The notes below the pieces were generated by a model. The model did no database searches. It saw only the letters and a list, made by a program, of their open reading frames with translations, and was not told the origin of the DNA. DNA of 6,013 bases from Elusimicrobia bacterium RIFCSPLOWO2_12_FULL_59_9 (lineage in GTDB: Bacteria > Elusimicrobiota > Elusimicrobia > O2-12-FULL-59-9), in contig MGUX01000063.1 of the NCBI GenBank assembly GCA_001800185.1, forward strand, positions 1-6,013, read 5' to 3'. A program made the translations under genes and the position numbers. Of the stretch, positions 1 to 5,527 are shown in pieces. Positions within the stretch are counted from its first letter, which is position 1. The number at the start of each line of letters is the position of its first letter.

Positions 1-1161
1 CCGTTAGGACTTTCAGACGAACAATCCCGCCAATTTCTTTCGATGGCCACAACCGACATGAACTTGCCCTCAGCGCCACCGAAACCCAAAAAAAGGGGTG
101 CTAAAAAGACGGCTAAGGAAGGGCCTCCCATCAAAATTAATATTACAAAAGTCGCCGGTATTCCCAACGAAACTGACCGGAGAGACTATATCCTCTGGCA
201 GATTGACAACGCCCATGACCCACAGGATCCCATTGAATGGTCCAAAAAAAATATAGAAGCCGACGCAGGAATCGTTCGTATAGAAGCGATGCTGGCTGAG
301 CGAAAAATGTTAAGCGACAAATTACTCAAAGCTAGTGAGTCCAATCGAAGGGGCATCGAAAAACGACTTGCTAAACTCGGCACCAATGAACAGTTGCAGG
401 AAAGTCGAGCATATTATGATGGCATGAAAAAGTCCAAAAAAGAGGCTCCGCCCGAAGGCTCACCACTTGCGATAAGCCTCAATAATGCCAAAGGCGGAGC
501 CGACAAAGTAAACGCTGAAGTTCAGGCAAGGAACGCCGATTTGAAATCCCAATTGATGAAGTACAAAGATCCCCCTGAATTGAAAGCAAAAAAAGCCGAG
601 GAAAAAAGTAAATTCTGGAGCAATTTTGCCGCAGGCATGCTGGTTCTGGGCTTTGCGGCCATTTTTGCGGCCGTCATGGGCGCGCCGGCTGCCGCGGTCA
701 TTATAGGGACTTTGGGCGTCGGCGTTTTAGGAACTCTGCTCTATCAGAAGTGGCGAGCCAACAAAAAAGAAAAAATGGCTGCAAACGAAAGGCTCGGTGA
801 TTGGTTGAAGCCGGAACCGCAGCCTGAGGTGCAAAAAACAACCGAACCGCCGGAGGAAGACGCCAGAAAACTTCAGGAGAAGCAAGCGGCGGAAAAACAA
901 GCGGCGGAAGACGCTAGAAAACTTCAGGAGAAGCAGGCGGCGGAAAAACAAACGGCGGAAGACGCTAGAAAACTTCAGGAGAAGCAGGCGGCGGAAAAAC
1001 AAGCGGCGGAAGACACCGGAAAAAATAAGGGGAATGCCGCCGCTACGACGAAGGGTTATTTCACCAGACTCGGCGAGGCAACCGATTCGATCAAAGGCAC
1101 AAGTTGGGAGGATTACAAGACGCTCGCAAAGAACTTGCTTAAGCCGTCATTTTGGAAGTAG
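1..1161 (+). CDS. Gene A: hypothetical membrane-hairpin protein with coiled-coil tail, probably 5'-partial
   Basis: Family not recognised. Numbering from the ATG at 43 gives 372 residues. Residues 1-35 are Lys/Pro-rich. About 70-130 is charged and helix-prone. About 191-213 and 214-237 are two hydrophobic segments joined by a tight Met-Gly-Ala-Pro turn, which reads as a membrane hairpin. From 273 there are three 17-residue Lys/Glu/Gln/Ala repeats, then a basic C-terminus ending in Phe-Trp-Lys. There is no signal peptide and no cysteine. Both flanks of the hairpin are Lys-rich, so both ends are probably cytoplasmic (inference from the positive-inside rule). The start is uncertain: the ATGs at 43 and 58 lack a Shine-Dalgarno sequence, unlike genes B-E, and the frame stays open to base 1, so I treat the gene as running off the left edge. 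It ends 64 bp before B and is probably co-transcribed with it. It could be a partner of B-D. A TolA-like role was considered and rejected. Confidence 0.83.
   Translation, partial: PLGLSDEQSRQFLSMATTDMNLPSAPPKPKKRGAKKTAKEGPPIKINITKVAGIPNETDRRDYILWQIDNAHDPQDPIEWSKKNIEADAGIVRIEAMLAERKMLSDKLLKASESNRRGIEKRLAKLGTNEQLQESRAYYDGMKKSKKEAPPEGSPLAISLNNAKGGADKVNAEVQARNADLKSQLMKYKDPPELKAKKAEEKSKFWSNFAAGMLVLGFAAIFAAVMGAPAAAVIIGTLGVGVLGTLLYQKWRANKKEKMAANERLGDWLKPEPQPEVQKTTEPPEEDARKLQEKQAAEKQAAEDARKLQEKQAAEKQTAEDARKLQEKQAAEKQAAEDTGKNKGNAAATTKGYFTRLGEATDSIKGTSWEDYKTLAKNLLKPSFWK
859..1011 (+). repeat. 51-bp tandem repeat, three copies, inside gene A
   Basis: Copies begin at 859, 910 and 961, exactly 51 bp apart. 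A fourth start at 1012 keeps only the first codon or so before diverging. The copies differ at only a few bases, for example gcc/gct, caagcg/caggcg and one aagcgg/aaacgg change. The period is a multiple of three, so each unit adds 17 residues of the form DARKLQEKQAAEKQAAE without disturbing the frame. This is a helical, highly charged spacer whose copy number can probably vary by slippage or recombination. Confidence 0.95.
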
Positions 1162-1215
1162 ATCGATAACGGACCCTGAGAATATCGTTACTTGGAGAAG
1201 GCAAAACCGATTAAC

Positions 1216-1220
1216 GGGGG
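1216..1220 (+). promoter_or_regulatory. Ribosome binding site of gene B
   Basis: The run GGGGG, followed by 5 nt and then ATG at 1226, fixes the start of gene B. The frame is open back to an ATG at 1034, but that upstream part overlaps gene A, is Arg/Ser-rich and would bury the signal peptide. Gene C has the same GGGGG-N5-ATG arrangement, which supports 1226. Confidence 0.75.
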
Positions 1221-1225
1221 AAAAT

Positions 1226-2572
1226 ATGAAGTCAAAAATTATCGTCACTAGCATGGTTTTGTCAGGCGCGATTTACTTCTCTTTGCCGCAAGCTCACGCC
1301 GAGCCGACGCTGGCTTTGGTGGAGGGAGACCAATGCAAGTTCTTTCCGACCTCCGGCTATAAGGTCGAAAGCAACGGCATGCTTTATCCCATGCCGGTCC
1401 TCCAAAACCACAAAAAGGCGAAGGCAAAATCCGCCAAGGGGCAGAGCGGCGAGACGCCGGCGCCCTACCCGGACGAAAGCTTGGGTTATAGCCTCAAAAA
1501 AGTTCAAAAATTTCTCAAAGTGGATATTGAAGCCAATAGAGGAAAGCAGAATATTGTCTACACCGACAAAGACTGCGCAGAGAAATGGTGCTATGCCCAA
1601 GCTCTGACCCAAGAGGAATACGACAAACCGGACCAACAGCAGGACCAACAGAAGCGCCCGCAGGAGAAAAAGAAGGTCCTATGCGTTTACACCCCCGAGG
1701 AGGCGGCTAAAAGCGAGACGAGCGTGATCGAGGCCATCAAATTTCAGATTGAGAAATCAGATCCAAAGTCGGGCATTGCCAAGAAGCAGGCCCAATTGGC
1801 GCAGCAGTTTTTTCAAACGCGGGAGAAGCAGGTGGCCTCTCTGAGCAAAGAGTTTAAGACCGCCACCGAAGCAAAACAGGCTTTCGAGGGCTCCCGAGGC
1901 GGAGTCGGGACTCCTAGAGAAACCGGCGGAGTGCGCCTCGGCGGGACCCCGGGGGAAACCTTGGACACAGGAAACGCCCAGGTCCAGGACACGCAGCAGG
2001 CCTTGAGCAATGCCGCGCTGACCCAAAGGCCAGATGAACTGCCTAAGCCGACCTCCTCCGAGGAGTCTTCCTCCCCTCTCAGCAGCAATGCGGCCAAGGG
2101 CGTCGCCGCTACTGGCATTTTGGGGACCTTTCTATACGGCTGGAGGAAGTACAAGTCGGACGCAGGCGCGGTCCTTGAAGCGGCCAAGCACCCGGTGGAA
2201 ACCTATTCCACCATCCAAGAATCAAAAGCTTACGAATGGGAACAAGGGGCGACCAGGCGCCGGGTGGAAGAGGAAACTGAGCGAACAATGGCCAAAATGG
2301 AGAAAAAGGAAAAAGGCGCGGAAGAACAAAGAGAGAAAGACGAAAAGGCGGCGGAAGAACAAAGAGAGAACGCGGAAAAACAAAGAAAAATGGAAGAAGC
2401 GCAAAGAAACCTGGAGCAAGAACGAAACCGAAAGGCTGAAGAATTTTCCCGGCAATCCCAAAGTGACCAAAACAATCCAGGCGGCAACCTCCAAGGCTCG
2501 ACGAGAAAGGCTGCCGCTGCCCAGCAAACACAGCAAGACATGCTCGATGAAGTTGACCGACAAACTAAATGA
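1226..2572 (+). CDS. Gene B: hypothetical type I membrane protein, paralogue 1 of a tandem family
   Basis: 448 residues, family not recognised. A signal peptide (1-25, cleavage after Ala-His-Ala) has no lipobox. The ectodomain (26-160) has cysteines at 37, 117, 122 and 153, with motifs CKFFP near 37, GKQNIVY near 106, AQALTQEEYDK near 124 and CVYTP near 153. A helical stalk covers about 165-220. A Gly/Pro-rich linker (220-265) is nearly identical to that of C. The motif SSSPLSSNAAK (281-291) precedes a short hydrophobic helix (about 292-306) and a basic RKYK stop-transfer. The rest is a cytoplasmic Glu/Lys/Gln/Arg coiled coil with an 11-residue repeat at 365-386, ending in a Gln/Asn-rich segment. 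The topology is therefore outside-head, inside-tail (inferred). The neighbours are A upstream and paralogues C and D downstream. A surface receptor, adhesin or envelope scaffold would all fit; nothing suggests an enzyme. Confidence 0.94.
   Translation: MKSKIIVTSMVLSGAIYFSLPQAHAEPTLALVEGDQCKFFPTSGYKVESNGMLYPMPVLQNHKKAKAKSAKGQSGETPAPYPDESLGYSLKKVQKFLKVDIEANRGKQNIVYTDKDCAEKWCYAQALTQEEYDKPDQQQDQQKRPQEKKKVLCVYTPEEAAKSETSVIEAIKFQIEKSDPKSGIAKKQAQLAQQFFQTREKQVASLSKEFKTATEAKQAFEGSRGGVGTPRETGGVRLGGTPGETLDTGNAQVQDTQQALSNAALTQRPDELPKPTSSEESSSPLSSNAAKGVAATGILGTFLYGWRKYKSDAGAVLEAAKHPVETYSTIQESKAYEWEQGATRRRVEEETERTMAKMEKKEKGAEEQREKDEKAAEEQRENAEKQRKMEEAQRNLEQERNRKAEEFSRQSQSDQNNPGGNLQGSTRKAAAAQQTQQDMLDEVDRQTK
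1595..1627 (+). repeat. 33-bp exact dispersed repeat, copy in gene B
   Basis: These 33 bases are identical to 3147-3179 in gene C and encode AQALTQEEYDK in both. The flanking codons differ at once on both sides. See the matching copy in C. Confidence 0.9.
1883..2020 (+). repeat. 138-bp near-identical dispersed repeat, copy in gene B
   Basis: This stretch aligns without gaps to 3450-3587 in gene C. I count 14 mismatches in 138 bases (about 90% identity), only two of them in the first 51 bases. It encodes the Gly/Pro-rich linker running from FEGSRGGVGTP to ALSNAAL; 43 of 46 residues are the same. Sequence on both sides is far less similar between the two genes. Confidence 0.93.
2318..2383 (+). 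repeat. 33-bp tandem duplication (hendecad) in gene B tail
   Basis: Two units start at 2318 and 2351. Their first 20 bases are identical and the remainder has diverged. Each unit encodes 11 residues (AEEQREKDEKA, then AEEQRENAEKQ). An 11-residue period is the hendecad spacing typical of slightly right-handed or straight coiled coils, and it sits in the cytoplasmic tail. Confidence 0.8.
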
Positions 2573-2580
2573 CCCAAACA

Positions 2581-2609
2581 GCGACATTTAATTTTCCGTT
2601 TTTTATAAT
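2581..2609 (+). promoter_or_regulatory. Possible sigma70-type promoter upstream of gene C
   Basis: A perfect TATAAT (2604-2609) lies 17 bp downstream of GCGACA (2581-2586), which matches the -35 consensus at four of six positions. It falls in the AT-rich 142-bp spacer between B and C, just after the stop of B, and would give a leader of roughly 100 nt before gene C. A single good -10 in AT-rich DNA can occur by chance, so this is tentative. No clear terminator is visible between B and C, so readthrough from B is equally possible. Confidence 0.4.
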
Positions 2610-2640
2610 GTGTTGAGCCTGCTGTAGAATCTCTGGTATG

Positions 2641-2687
2641 TTCCCATGTCCTTTTCTGTTTGGGTTTAGGCCCAATTTTAGTGGGAA
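2641..2687 (+). other. Nested inverted repeats in the leader of gene C
   Basis: TTCCCA (2641-2646) pairs with TGGGAA (2682-2687). Inside lies TTGGG (2660-2664) facing CCCAA (2671-2675). CCCA and TGGG alternate twice, so mutually exclusive pairings are possible. The stems are only 5-6 bp and may be fortuitous. There is no strong T-tract terminator after them. Confidence 0.25.
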
Positions 2688-2704
2688 AGCGAAGTTTTTT
2701 CTTT

Positions 2705-2709
2705 GGGGG
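2705..2709 (+). promoter_or_regulatory. Ribosome binding site of gene C
   Basis: GGGGG followed by 5 nt and ATG at 2715, the same geometry as gene B. It rules out the in-frame TTG at 2703, which would overlap this site, and gives the same MKSKI start as paralogue B. Confidence 0.75.
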
Positions 2710-2714
2710 CGTGT

Positions 2715-4178
2715 ATGAAATCAAAAATTGAAATTGCGGGTTTGCTCCTATTGTCCTTCGCTCTCTTTGCCGTCCAACGGTCTCACGCCGAGGAAATGCT
2801 CGCTTCATTGGAGGGTGACCGCTGCAAGTTCTTTCCACGGTCGGATTACCAACTCAGAGATAACGGCGTAATCTATCCGCAGAGGATCATTGAGGACCAT
2901 GCAGTAAGAAAGGGGAATGAAAAAAGGCAAAAAGAACACCCAGGGGACACGGCGCCTCGGTACTGGGAATCCAACGTGCCCCCCGATCCTAATATGTCAT
3001 TTGGATATAAGCTCGAGACCTCTGATAAAATTCTCGTGGTCAACATTGACCCAAACAAAGGCAAACAGAACATCGTCTATGTCGCCGAAGAATGCAAAAC
3101 GGAGCGCTACTTCGTTGATATCGAAAGGACAATCGGTATATGCAAGGCCCAAGCTCTGACCCAAGAGGAATACGACAAATTGCGCCAGCCGCCGGATCAA
3201 CAAAAGGCCCAGCAGCCCCGCCCGGATAAGAAAATCCTCTGCGTTTACACCCCCGGGGAAGCGGCCCAAAGCGAGTCACGCGTTATCGCTCAGATTATGA
3301 GCCAAATTCAGTACTCGCCGGAAGAGAATAAACAAAGAATACCCGAACAACAGGCGATTGAAGGCGCGCGGTTTTTTTATAAATCGCGCGGGGAACAAGT
3401 GGCCAATCTGAGCAAAGAGTTTGAGACCGCTGGCGAAGCCAAACAGACTTTCGAGGGCTCCCGAGGTGGAGTCGGGACTCCTAGAGAAACCGGCGGGGTG
3501 AGGCTAGGAGGGACCACGGGGGAAACCTTGGACACAGGCAGCGCCCAGGTCCAGGAAACTCAGCAGGCTTTGAGCAACGCCGCTCTGGAAAACAGGCCCG
3601 AGCCCGTGGCTGCCGCCTCCGAAACCCCGTCCGAATCTTCCCCCTTGAGCAACGCCGCCAAAACGGGCGCGGGAGTCGGCCTAGCCGGCGGACTGGCCTA
3701 TGCCCTCCGCAAAGGAATAAAAAAATACAAGGAGGATGCGCAATCCATTCGTGAAGCCGTTCTTGAGCACCCGGGCGAAACAGCCTCCACTTTCAAGCAG
3801 GCCTATCAATACAACGCGGCGGAGAAAGCGAAATTGGAGGCTGAACAGGAGAGGCTGGAGCGCGAGAACAAGCCCACCCGAGATCGGGTCGAAGCGAAAA
3901 CCAAGGAAACCCTGGCTGAGATGAAGGCCAAAGAAGAAGCGGCGGAAACGGAGGCGGCTAGGGCGCGCGAGGAGGCGGAAAATCTGGCCAAGGCCCAAGC
4001 AAACGCCCAGGAAAGATTGGAGAAATATAAGAAAGCAAAGGAGAATCCCTTCAACTTAGGCAATTTGCGCACCTATGCTGAAAACCGCGCCGACCCGCTG
4101 CAAGCGCATAATCAGCCGCCGTCGGATTCGGAGTTGCTTGAGCGGTTCACTCAAGAGGAGTTGGCGAAGCAGAAATAG
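2715..4178 (+). CDS. Gene C: hypothetical type I membrane protein, paralogue 2 of a tandem family
   Basis: 487 residues, clearly homologous to gene B from the first codon (both start MKSKI). The signal peptide is 1-25 (Ser-His-Ala, then Glu-Glu). Ectodomain cysteines are 37, 127, 143 and 176. The CKFFP, GKQNIVY, AQALTQEEYDK and CVYTP blocks of B recur in order, but the spacing between the two central cysteines is 15 residues instead of 4. The linker at 246-291 is 43/46 identical to B. SESSPLSNAAK (306-316) precedes a Gly/Ala-rich membrane helix (about 317-331) and the basic segment RKGIKKYK. The tail (about 340-487) is a long Ala/Glu/Lys coiled coil, then a distinct end (from about 445) containing Asn, Pro and His that is not present in B. 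It is probably co-transcribed with D, which starts 6 bp after its stop. Its function is unknown; the shared plan implies a role parallel to B. Confidence 0.95.
   Translation: MKSKIEIAGLLLLSFALFAVQRSHAEEMLASLEGDRCKFFPRSDYQLRDNGVIYPQRIIEDHAVRKGNEKRQKEHPGDTAPRYWESNVPPDPNMSFGYKLETSDKILVVNIDPNKGKQNIVYVAEECKTERYFVDIERTIGICKAQALTQEEYDKLRQPPDQQKAQQPRPDKKILCVYTPGEAAQSESRVIAQIMSQIQYSPEENKQRIPEQQAIEGARFFYKSRGEQVANLSKEFETAGEAKQTFEGSRGGVGTPRETGGVRLGGTTGETLDTGSAQVQETQQALSNAALENRPEPVAAASETPSESSPLSNAAKTGAGVGLAGGLAYALRKGIKKYKEDAQSIREAVLEHPGETASTFKQAYQYNAAEKAKLEAEQERLERENKPTRDRVEAKTKETLAEMKAKEEAAETEAARAREEAENLAKAQANAQERLEKYKKAKENPFNLGNLRTYAENRADPLQAHNQPPSDSELLERFTQEELAKQK
3147..3179 (+). repeat. 33-bp exact dispersed repeat, copy in gene C
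   Basis: Identical to 1595-1627 in gene B, with no silent differences over 11 codons, although the bases just before and after differ. In D the same place reads AQAIAEADYAK. Confidence 0.9.
3450..3587 (+). repeat. 138-bp near-identical dispersed repeat, copy in gene C
   Basis: Partner of 1883-2020 in gene B, about 90% identical with no gaps. Gene D has a recognisable but strongly diverged equivalent (from FFEGAG to the Gln-rich helix), so the near-identity is specific to B and C. Confidence 0.93.
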
Positions 4179-4180
4179 GA
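4177..4180 (+). promoter_or_regulatory. Ribosome binding site of gene D
   Basis: AGGA overlaps the stop codon of C. It lies 4 nt before the ATG at 4185 and 7 nt before the adjacent ATG at 4188. The second spacing is more usual and gives MKIE, which resembles the MKSKI start of B and C, so translation may begin at 4188. The tight coupling argues that D is translated from the same mRNA as C. Confidence 0.6.
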
Positions 4181-4184
4181 TGGC

Positions 4185-5291
4185 ATGATGAAAATTGAAA
4201 CCGCGGTTTTCCTGTCTTTCCTAACGGGACTGGCGTTTGCCTTTCCGCCTTCGACTCAAGCCGAGAAAATGCTCGCCGTCGCCAAGGGCGAGAGTTGCCT
4301 TTTCTTTCCGGAATCAAGATACGAGCTCAAGCCCGCGGGCAGGGGCATCATCTACCCCAAGCAGGCGATTTTGGAGCACCAGCGCGCCAGAGAAAGCAAA
4401 CGCATGGACAATAACACCCTTTCGCCGCATCCCAATGAAATCCTGGGCTACAAGCTGGAGGAAGGGCAAACTTTGCTGAGGGTCGCGGTGGAGCCGGGTG
4501 TGGGCAATCAGCGCATCGTCTGGAGCAAAAAGGAAGTGGAGCTTTACCTGGGCTCTCTCCGGGTGGAATCGGCCCAGGCCATCGCTGAAGCCGATTACGC
4601 CAAGTCCGCGACCAAGCCTCCCGTCGTCTGCTCTTATAGCGCCCTAGAGGCCTCGGCGGGCGAGGCGGAATTCATCGCCCAGGTCCAGTCGAAGATCGAA
4701 AATTGGAAGCCCCGGTTTGCCTCGGAAAAGGAGGAGGCGGCGAAGGCGCTTCAATTTTACGGCGCCCGGCAAGCCCAGGTTGCCGCCCTTCGCCAGGATC
4801 TTGAAGGCCTGGACTTCGCCAAGTCCAAGCGGTTTTTCGAAGGCGCCGGAGTCAAGGATGAAATCGCGGTTCAATCCGGAGACTACCGCCCCGGCGGCCC
4901 CTCGGCGAAACCCTTGGACGCCGGCAGCGGAAAGTCGCGGCAGACGGCGCAGGCCATAAGCAAAGAGTTGGGCGACAGCGCGCCCGACCGGCCGGGGGCG
5001 GCGCCCGCCGAAGCCTCCACCGGAACTTCCTCCCCCTCCAGCAACGCGGCCAAAAAAGGCGCGGCGGCCGCCGGGGCTTTCGGAGGTTTGGCGGCTATTC
5101 TCTACGGATGGTTCAGGAAATATAAAGCCGAAGAAAAGGCTGCGGAAGCGCCCAAGACCGAAGAACCTCCAAAGCAGGAGGCGCAAAAAGAAGTGCCTCC
5201 GAAAGACGATATCACGACCGTGCAGGGCGCCAAGGGAATTCTTCAGCAGCGAAGGGACGCGGCGAACGATCTTCTGCATCTCGACGATTGA
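4185..5291 (+). CDS. Gene D: hypothetical type I membrane protein, divergent paralogue 3
   Basis: 368 residues from the first of two adjacent ATGs; the second (4188) is perhaps the real start. It has the family plan of B and C but is more diverged and GC-richer. The signal peptide is about 1-26 (Thr-Gln-Ala, then Glu-Lys). The ectodomain begins MLAVAKGESCLFFP, with GIIYP and GYKLE blocks and GNQRIVW in place of GKQNIVY. Only two cysteines remain, 38 and 149, matching the first and last of the four in B and C. A helical stalk covers about 163-220. A Gly/Pro-rich linker is followed by SSPSSNAAKK (282-291), an Ala/Gly-rich membrane helix (about 292-309) and FRKYK. The cytoplasmic tail is short (about 58 residues), Lys/Glu/Pro-rich and not an obvious long coiled coil. 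It is the last gene of the cluster. Its function is unknown. The shorter tail and missing disulfide suggest a specialised or ancestral member (inference). Confidence 0.94.
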   Translation: MMKIETAVFLSFLTGLAFAFPPSTQAEKMLAVAKGESCLFFPESRYELKPAGRGIIYPKQAILEHQRARESKRMDNNTLSPHPNEILGYKLEEGQTLLRVAVEPGVGNQRIVWSKKEVELYLGSLRVESAQAIAEADYAKSATKPPVVCSYSALEASAGEAEFIAQVQSKIENWKPRFASEKEEAAKALQFYGARQAQVAALRQDLEGLDFAKSKRFFEGAGVKDEIAVQSGDYRPGGPSAKPLDAGSGKSRQTAQAISKELGDSAPDRPGAAPAEASTGTSSPSSNAAKKGAAAAGAFGGLAAILYGWFRKYKAEEKAAEAPKTEEPPKQEAQKEVPPKDDITTVQGAKGILQQRRDAANDLLHLDD

Positions 5292-5335
5292 CGGAAAGTT
5301 CATCGAGAGTCGGGGGATGCAATATCAAAGAGTCT

Positions 5336-5455
5336 TCAATTTTCTTCGTTGCCGGGGCTGGGCGGCTGCGGACCTGAAAGGATGACTTCGGTGCGGTCCG
5401 CGTCTTTTACCCGGCCGCGAAAAGTGTAGCCCTCCGGCCGGACCTCGATTTCCAT
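5336..5455 (-). CDS. Possible small protein on the minus strand (39 aa)
   Basis: The ORF starts at the ATG complementary to 5453-5455 and reads MEIEVRPEGYTFRGRVKDAD, then a Val-Ile-Leu segment and a Pro-rich, acidic end. The alternation of charged and hydrophobic residues looks like beta strands rather than random frame noise, which is why I list it. Against it: only a weak GAAAG ribosome site, no clear promoter, and no recognised family. An AGGAGG on the same strand (5490-5495) is too far from this ATG and from the in-frame GTG at 5471-5473. The frame continues upstream into gene E, but that part is a shadow. It could be a gene remnant. Confidence 0.22.
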   Translation of the reverse strand: MEIEVRPEGYTFRGRVKDADRTEVILSGPQPPSPGNEEN

Positions 5456-5527
5456 CGATTGTCTTTCAAACACTTCCCTTATAATAAAGCCTCCTGCACC
5501 TAGTAGCGGAAGCGGCGCGCAAGCTTC

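Noticed and set aside
463..495. SPLAISLNNAK in gene A resembling the SPLS-NAAK motif of B-D
   Set aside because: The match is short, lies about 40 residues from the membrane hairpin and probably on the cytoplasmic side, so chance is the simpler explanation.
727..1002. Reverse-strand ORF with repeated Arg/Leu/Phe units
   Set aside because: It is the complement of the 51-bp repeat in gene A. The periodicity is inherited, with no ribosome site or plausible protein character.
613..1161. Gene A as a TolA-like envelope protein
   Set aside because: The Lys/Glu/Ala helix is reminiscent of TolA, but TolA has one N-terminal membrane helix and a periplasmic helix with a C-terminal domain. Here there is an internal hairpin with basic flanks on both sides.
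1034..1225. Upstream in-frame extension of gene B to an ATG at 1034
   Set aside because: It overlaps the end of gene A, has shadow-like Arg/Ser composition, and would place 64 residues before an evident signal peptide. The ATG at 1226 has a good ribosome site and matches the start of paralogue C.
2066..2155. C-terminal sorting signal (PEP-CTERM or GlyGly-CTERM type) in gene B
   Set aside because: The motif-helix-basic order is similar, but these signals lie at the extreme C-terminus. Here 58 to about 156 residues follow the helix in B-D.
2034..2591. Plus-strand ORF in another frame over the 3' half of gene B
   Set aside because: Very Lys/Arg/Asn-rich, an out-of-frame reading of the Glu/Lys coiled coil, and embedded in a well-supported gene.
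2703..2714. TTG start for gene C at 2703
   Set aside because: It overlaps the GGGGG ribosome site that serves the ATG at 2715, and the four extra residues have no counterpart in B.
4644..5303. Long reverse-strand ORF opposite gene D
   Set aside because: GC-rich coding DNA commonly leaves a long open antisense frame. This one is Arg/Gly/Phe-rich with no signal or motif, while the + strand frame has a signal peptide, membrane helix and paralogues.
5411..5441. GC-rich 7-bp inverted repeat as a terminator for gene D
   Set aside because: The 17-base loop is long, there is no following T-tract on either strand, and it lies more than 100 bp past the stop of D.
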